DNA of 8,593 bases, from positions 1 to 8,593 of the forward strand of contig WQZJ01000050.1 in assembly GCA_009780795.1 (NCBI GenBank), read 5' to 3'. The position numbers and the translations under genes were made by a program. The notes under the pieces are model-generated. The model saw only the letters and a list, made by a program, of their open reading frames with translations, was not told the DNA's origin and searched no databases. Origin of the DNA: Methanomassiliicoccaceae archaeon (GTDB lineage: Archaea; Thermoplasmatota; Thermoplasmata; Methanomassiliicoccales; Methanomethylophilaceae). Shown here piece after piece: positions 6,429 to 8,593 of the stretch (its first letter is position 1; every line of letters begins with the position of its first letter).

Positions 6429-6459
6429 AAAAGGTCCAAGGGGCGGGGACCGCCCCTTG
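6429..6459 (-). terminator. Hairpin terminator of trpB2
   Basis: Positions 6437-6446 and 6450-6459 form a perfect 10-bp stem (CAAGGGGCGG with its complement) around a 3-nt loop, 17 nt past the trpB2 stop. On the minus strand it is followed by a T4 run (6432-6429). It separates trpB2 from the endA promoter about 30 nt further on. Confidence 0.65.
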
Positions 6460-6475
6460 TTCGTTGTGAATTCGT

Positions 6476-7801
6476 TTAACTCATTCTGGACGACGATACG
6501 AGATTCCCGGATATGTGTCTCTCATATCCCGCGAGATCCAGCAGACCGTGGCCTGAGAGACAGAAGACTATTGTTTTCTCCTCGTCCTTCTCCTTTGCCT
6601 CCAATGCAAGATCTATGGCTGCCCTTATCGCGTGCGACGATTCCGGCGCAGGGATTATGCCTTCCGCTTTGGCGAATATCATACCGGCCTCGAACGTCGC
6701 CGTCTGGTCGTACGAACGCGCGGTCAGCAGGCCTTGGTTGAAGGCCTCGCTGAGCAGCGGCGACATTCCGTGGTATCTCAACCCGCCCGCGTGTATCGGC
6801 GACGGTACGAAGTCGTGACCGAGCGTGTACATCTTGAACAGTGGCGTCATGCACGCAGTATCTCCGAAATCATACCTATACTCGCCTTCACTCAAACTCG
6901 CGGCCGCCTTCGGTTCGGCGGCGATGAACTCGCATTCCGTCTTTCCGAGCATCTTCTCCCTCATCATCGGGAACGCGAATCCCGAGAAGTTGGAACCTCC
7001 GCCGACGCATCCGACCATGTAGTCCGGTTCTATCTCCGCTTTCTTCATCTGTTCTATCGTCTCAAGACCGATGACCGTTTGATGCAGCATAACACCATTA
7101 GACACACTTCCTAATGTGTACTTTATGTTCGGGTCGCCGACGGCCACCTCTATCGCCTCCGATATCGCCATACCGAGCGATCCGGGAGAGTCGGGAACCT
7201 CCTTCAGCACCTTCTTGCCGTATTCGGTGTGAAGGCTCGGGGATGCGTACACCTTTGCGCCGTACGTTTGCATTATCGTCCTTCTGAACGGTTTCTGATC
7301 GTAGCTTATACGGACCATGAACACCGTGCAGTCGAGATCGAATATGCTTGACGCAAGTGCCAGCGCAGTACCCCACTGACCTGCCCCCGTTTCCGTTGTT
7401 ATCGTGTGGATGCCGTCCTTCATGCAGTAATATGCCTGCGCCAGTGCGGAGTTGCCCTTATGGCTTCCCACCGGGCTGAGGTCCTCTCTCTTGAAGTATA
7501 TCTTCGCCGGCGTCTTCAGATATTTCTCGAGATACACCGCCCTCTGCAGAGAGCTCGGTCTGTTGAGACGTATGTAGTTCTCACGAACCTCGTCCGGGAT
7601 GTCTATGTACCGCTCGGTGGACATCTCCTGCTTTATCATGGACTTCGTGAACACGGGCGCGAGATCCTCCGCCGTGACCGGTTCTTTCGTACCGGGATGC
7701 AGGGGGGGCTGAAGGCCTTTCAGGTCGGCCGCTATGTTATACCATTTCTTCGGGATCTCGTCCAGGGACAATGTCACGAGAATATCGCTCTTTGTTGACA
7801 T
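6476..7801 (-). CDS. trpB: Tryptophan synthase beta chain, TrpB2 type (PLP enzyme)
   Basis: This 441-residue protein is of the stand-alone TrpB2 class, longer at the N-terminus than classical TrpB (about 400). It should join indole and L-serine to make L-tryptophan with PLP, in the cytoplasm. Motifs are RPSSLQRAVYLE (81-92), IYFKREDLSPVGSHKGN (101-117, with PLP lysine K115), TETGAGQWGTA (136-146, catalytic glutamate E137), VRISYDQKP (163-171), the phosphate-binding GGGSN (267-271), APESSHA (385-391) and SGHG (416-419). TrpB2 proteins commonly have an isoleucine directly after the PLP lysine; here it is G116. No trpA or other trp gene is in view, which fits a TrpB2 used for indole salvage or with a distant partner. 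The ATG at 7801 has only a weak AGGA upstream and a TATA box centred 27 nt before it. An operator-like repeat lies just beyond that box. Confidence 0.92.
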   Translation of the reverse strand: MSTKSDILVTLSLDEIPKKWYNIAADLKGLQPPLHPGTKEPVTAEDLAPVFTKSMIKQEMSTERYIDIPDEVRENYIRLNRPSSLQRAVYLEKYLKTPAKIYFKREDLSPVGSHKGNSALAQAYYCMKDGIHTITTETGAGQWGTALALASSIFDLDCTVFMVRISYDQKPFRRTIMQTYGAKVYASPSLHTEYGKKVLKEVPDSPGSLGMAISEAIEVAVGDPNIKYTLGSVSNGVMLHQTVIGLETIEQMKKAEIEPDYMVGCVGGGSNFSGFAFPMMREKMLGKTECEFIAAEPKAAASLSEGEYRYDFGDTACMTPLFKMYTLGHDFVPSPIHAGGLRYHGMSPLLSEAFNQGLLTARSYDQTATFEAGMIFAKAEGIIPAPESSHAIRAAIDLALEAKEKDEEKTIVFCLSGHGLLDLAGYERHISGNLVSSSRMS

Positions 7802-7822
7802 GTTCCTGCCATTTTACAATCA

Positions 7823-7833
7823 GTATATTAAAA
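7823..7833 (-). promoter_or_regulatory. TATA box of trpB2
   Basis: The minus strand reads TTTTAATATAC, centred about 27 nt before the ATG at 7801. Transcription would therefore start at or within a few bases of the start codon, giving a leaderless or nearly leaderless mRNA. Confidence 0.55.
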
Positions 7834-7837
7834 TTGC

Positions 7838-7867
7838 GTACATTAATGTATAATAATGTACATTAAT
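7838..7867. promoter_or_regulatory. Operator-like palindromic repeat upstream of trpB2
   Basis: Two perfect 12-bp palindromes, TACATTAATGTA (7839-7850) and TAATGTACATTA (7854-7865), lie side by side. The 10-mer GTACATTAAT is repeated directly at 7838-7847 and 7858-7867, exactly 20 bp apart, or about two helical turns. The half-site TACATT/AATGTA therefore occurs four times. The block begins 4 bp upstream of the trpB2 TATA box, over the expected BRE side. The second palindrome has a TGTACA core, the known TRP-box core bound by TrpY at trp promoters in Methanothermobacter. A tryptophan-responsive site is an inference by analogy; no regulator gene is in the window. Confidence 0.5.
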
Positions 7868-7903
7868 ACCCTCTAATATGTGTTTTTTGTTGATTGCGAC
7901 TAC

Positions 7904-7949
7904 GACGCAGCGACCGTGCAGACAATAAGGAGCCTAAGCTAGCTGCGTC
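7904..7949. repeat. Isolated inverted repeat in the trpB2 to 8095 intergenic region
   Basis: GACGCAGC (7904-7911) and GCTGCGTC (7942-7949) are perfect 8-bp inverted copies, 30 nt apart. They form a GC-rich island in an otherwise A/T-rich 293-nt gap between divergent genes. A T6 run lies just outside the left arm (7882-7887). The element could be a small structured RNA, a bidirectional barrier or chance. I find no convincing gene in this gap, only open frames under 20 codons. Confidence 0.35.
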
Positions 7950-8057
7950 TGAATTATATCGGACATTAAAACAGATTTCAGGAGCGTATTGGACGCGCCA
8001 TGAGTGTGTTTAATGGGTCCAGATTTTAATAGTTAAGTTCTTTTATATATTAACTTT

Positions 8058-8080
8058 CAAAACGCTTAAATATCGTTTTG
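8058..8080 (+). promoter_or_regulatory. Promoter of the 8095 gene, TATA box inside an inverted repeat
   Basis: The TATA-like CTTAAATAT (8065-8073) is centred 26 nt before the ATG at 8095, the leaderless spacing. It is flanked exactly by CAAAACG (8058-8064) and CGTTTTG (8074-8080), a perfect 7-bp inverted repeat. The left arm overlaps the BRE position. The arrangement would suit an operator that competes with TBP/TFB binding. Confidence 0.5.
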
Positions 8081-8094
8081 GTCTTCAATAATTA

Positions 8095-8593
8095 ATGAGA
8101 AATGAGCTCAAGGTTGTAGCGGCGGTTGCCATTCTTATATCCGCCGGGGTTGGCGGCTATCTGGTAATGCAGAATCTAGGAAATGGGGACATGAACGGAG
8201 AACAAGTAGCCTTAAGCAGCGATATGTTTGATGGTTTCCTCGCCGATTTGGATTACGCGGTATCTTTGGGCATCGTTGAAGGGAAGACCGAAAGCAGTGC
8301 TGTCGGTCCGCTGTCCGCCTCAACGCACAACTCTCTAGTATTATCCTTTGTTCCGTTGGGTTCAAACGATTTGGAAGGTAAGAACTATCTGGTCAAGATC
8401 GATACGGAGGGGAATACAGAAGAAGTTAGGTTCAGCAAAGAAGACAAAGACCTGGAGCAGGATAACATAGATGGATATGTTTACAAAATGTACATTTATG
8501 AAAAATTCGTTTACATAAGTTTTACGAATCTCTCTGACGATCACAACTACAACGAAAGAGACTTTAACGTGACCGGATACATAAACGACCTTA
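8095..8593 (+). CDS. Membrane-anchored or secreted protein of unknown family (3' truncated)
   Basis: An open frame from ATG 8095 runs without a stop to the window edge and gives 166 residues. A short charged N-terminus (MRNELK) precedes a hydrophobic helix (about 6-25, VVAAVAILISAGVGGYLVM), like a signal peptide or signal anchor. The rest is polar and acidic with beta-like, Tyr-rich stretches such as YVYKMYIYEKFVYISF (128-143). N-glycosylation sequons occur at N145 and N158, which suits an external location. No ribosome binding site is present. The TATA box at 8065-8073 implies a leaderless mRNA. Codons are visibly more A/T-rich at third positions (GTT, GTA, TTA, AAT) than in ilvE or trpB2, which can mark recently acquired or fast-evolving surface genes. 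I do not recognise the family, and the missing C-terminus could change the picture. Confidence 0.7.
   Translation, partial: MRNELKVVAAVAILISAGVGGYLVMQNLGNGDMNGEQVALSSDMFDGFLADLDYAVSLGIVEGKTESSAVGPLSASTHNSLVLSFVPLGSNDLEGKNYLVKIDTEGNTEEVRFSKEDKDLEQDNIDGYVYKMYIYEKFVYISFTNLSDDHNYNERDFNVTGYINDL

Noticed and set aside
7878..7928. A 16-codon plus-strand open frame that could be a leader peptide
   Set aside because: It points away from trpB2, contains no tryptophan, has no ribosome binding site and ends far from the 8095 gene.
7888..7952. Possible C/D box small RNA (TTGATTG near the left end, CTGA at 7949-7952)
   Set aside because: The C-box match is poor, no terminal stem brings the boxes together, and no D'/C' pair is visible.
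7820..7966. A minus-strand frame of 48 residues if an in-frame TAG is read as pyrrolysine (starts MSDIIQTQLA, then TAG)
   Set aside because: No ribosome binding site or TATA box at the right place, it overlaps the trpB2 operator and TATA box, and the sequence shows no family features. Pyrrolysine use is not demonstrated in this window.

Overview
The window is archaeal. The clearest markers are a two-gene Gar1/transcription factor B (TFB) cluster, a tRNA-splicing endonuclease EndA made of two fused units, a TrpB2-type tryptophan synthase beta chain, and TATA-like promoters about 25 nt upstream of apparently leaderless start codons. GC-rich coding sequence heavy in AGG/AGA and ATA codons, the duplicated EndA and the gene mix fit the Thermoplasmata, perhaps Methanomassiliicoccales. 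That placement is inference; no lineage-specific gene is present. All nine complete stops seen are TGA (6) or TAA (3), never TAG.

Layout. Positions 1-1023 hold the tail of an unidentified protein followed 13 nt later by a branched-chain aminotransferase gene (ilvE), probably co-transcribed. A GC-rich hairpin with a T-tract follows. Positions 1196-1498 encode a small three-helix membrane protein ending in its own terminator-like hairpin. Facing it on the minus strand is an overlapping pair (3888 to 1554): a multi-pass GT-C type glycosyltransferase, then a single-pass anchored protein with a large, probably external domain. A shared divergent promoter region separates this pair from gar1-tfb (4085-5258, plus strand), where the tfb start lies inside the gar1 coding sequence. 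A strong hairpin separates tfb from the convergent endA (minus, 6373-5321). Upstream of endA is trpB2 (minus, 7801-6476), ending in a perfect 10-bp hairpin terminator. The last gene (8095 to window end, plus) is a truncated, more A/T-rich gene for a membrane-anchored or secreted protein of unknown family.

Functional picture. Most of the window is core metabolism and information processing: amino-acid biosynthesis (IlvE, TrpB2), rRNA pseudouridylation (Gar1), transcription initiation (TFB) and tRNA intron removal (EndA). The glycosyltransferase pair points to cell-surface glycan or lipid-linked sugar work.

The most interesting non-coding signal is a pair of AT-rich palindromes (7838-7867), containing a 10-bp direct repeat with a 20-bp period, just upstream of the trpB2 TATA box. 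It resembles a regulator operator. I see no CRISPR array, insertion sequence, tRNA or rRNA, and no clear evidence of a wholly new multi-gene system.
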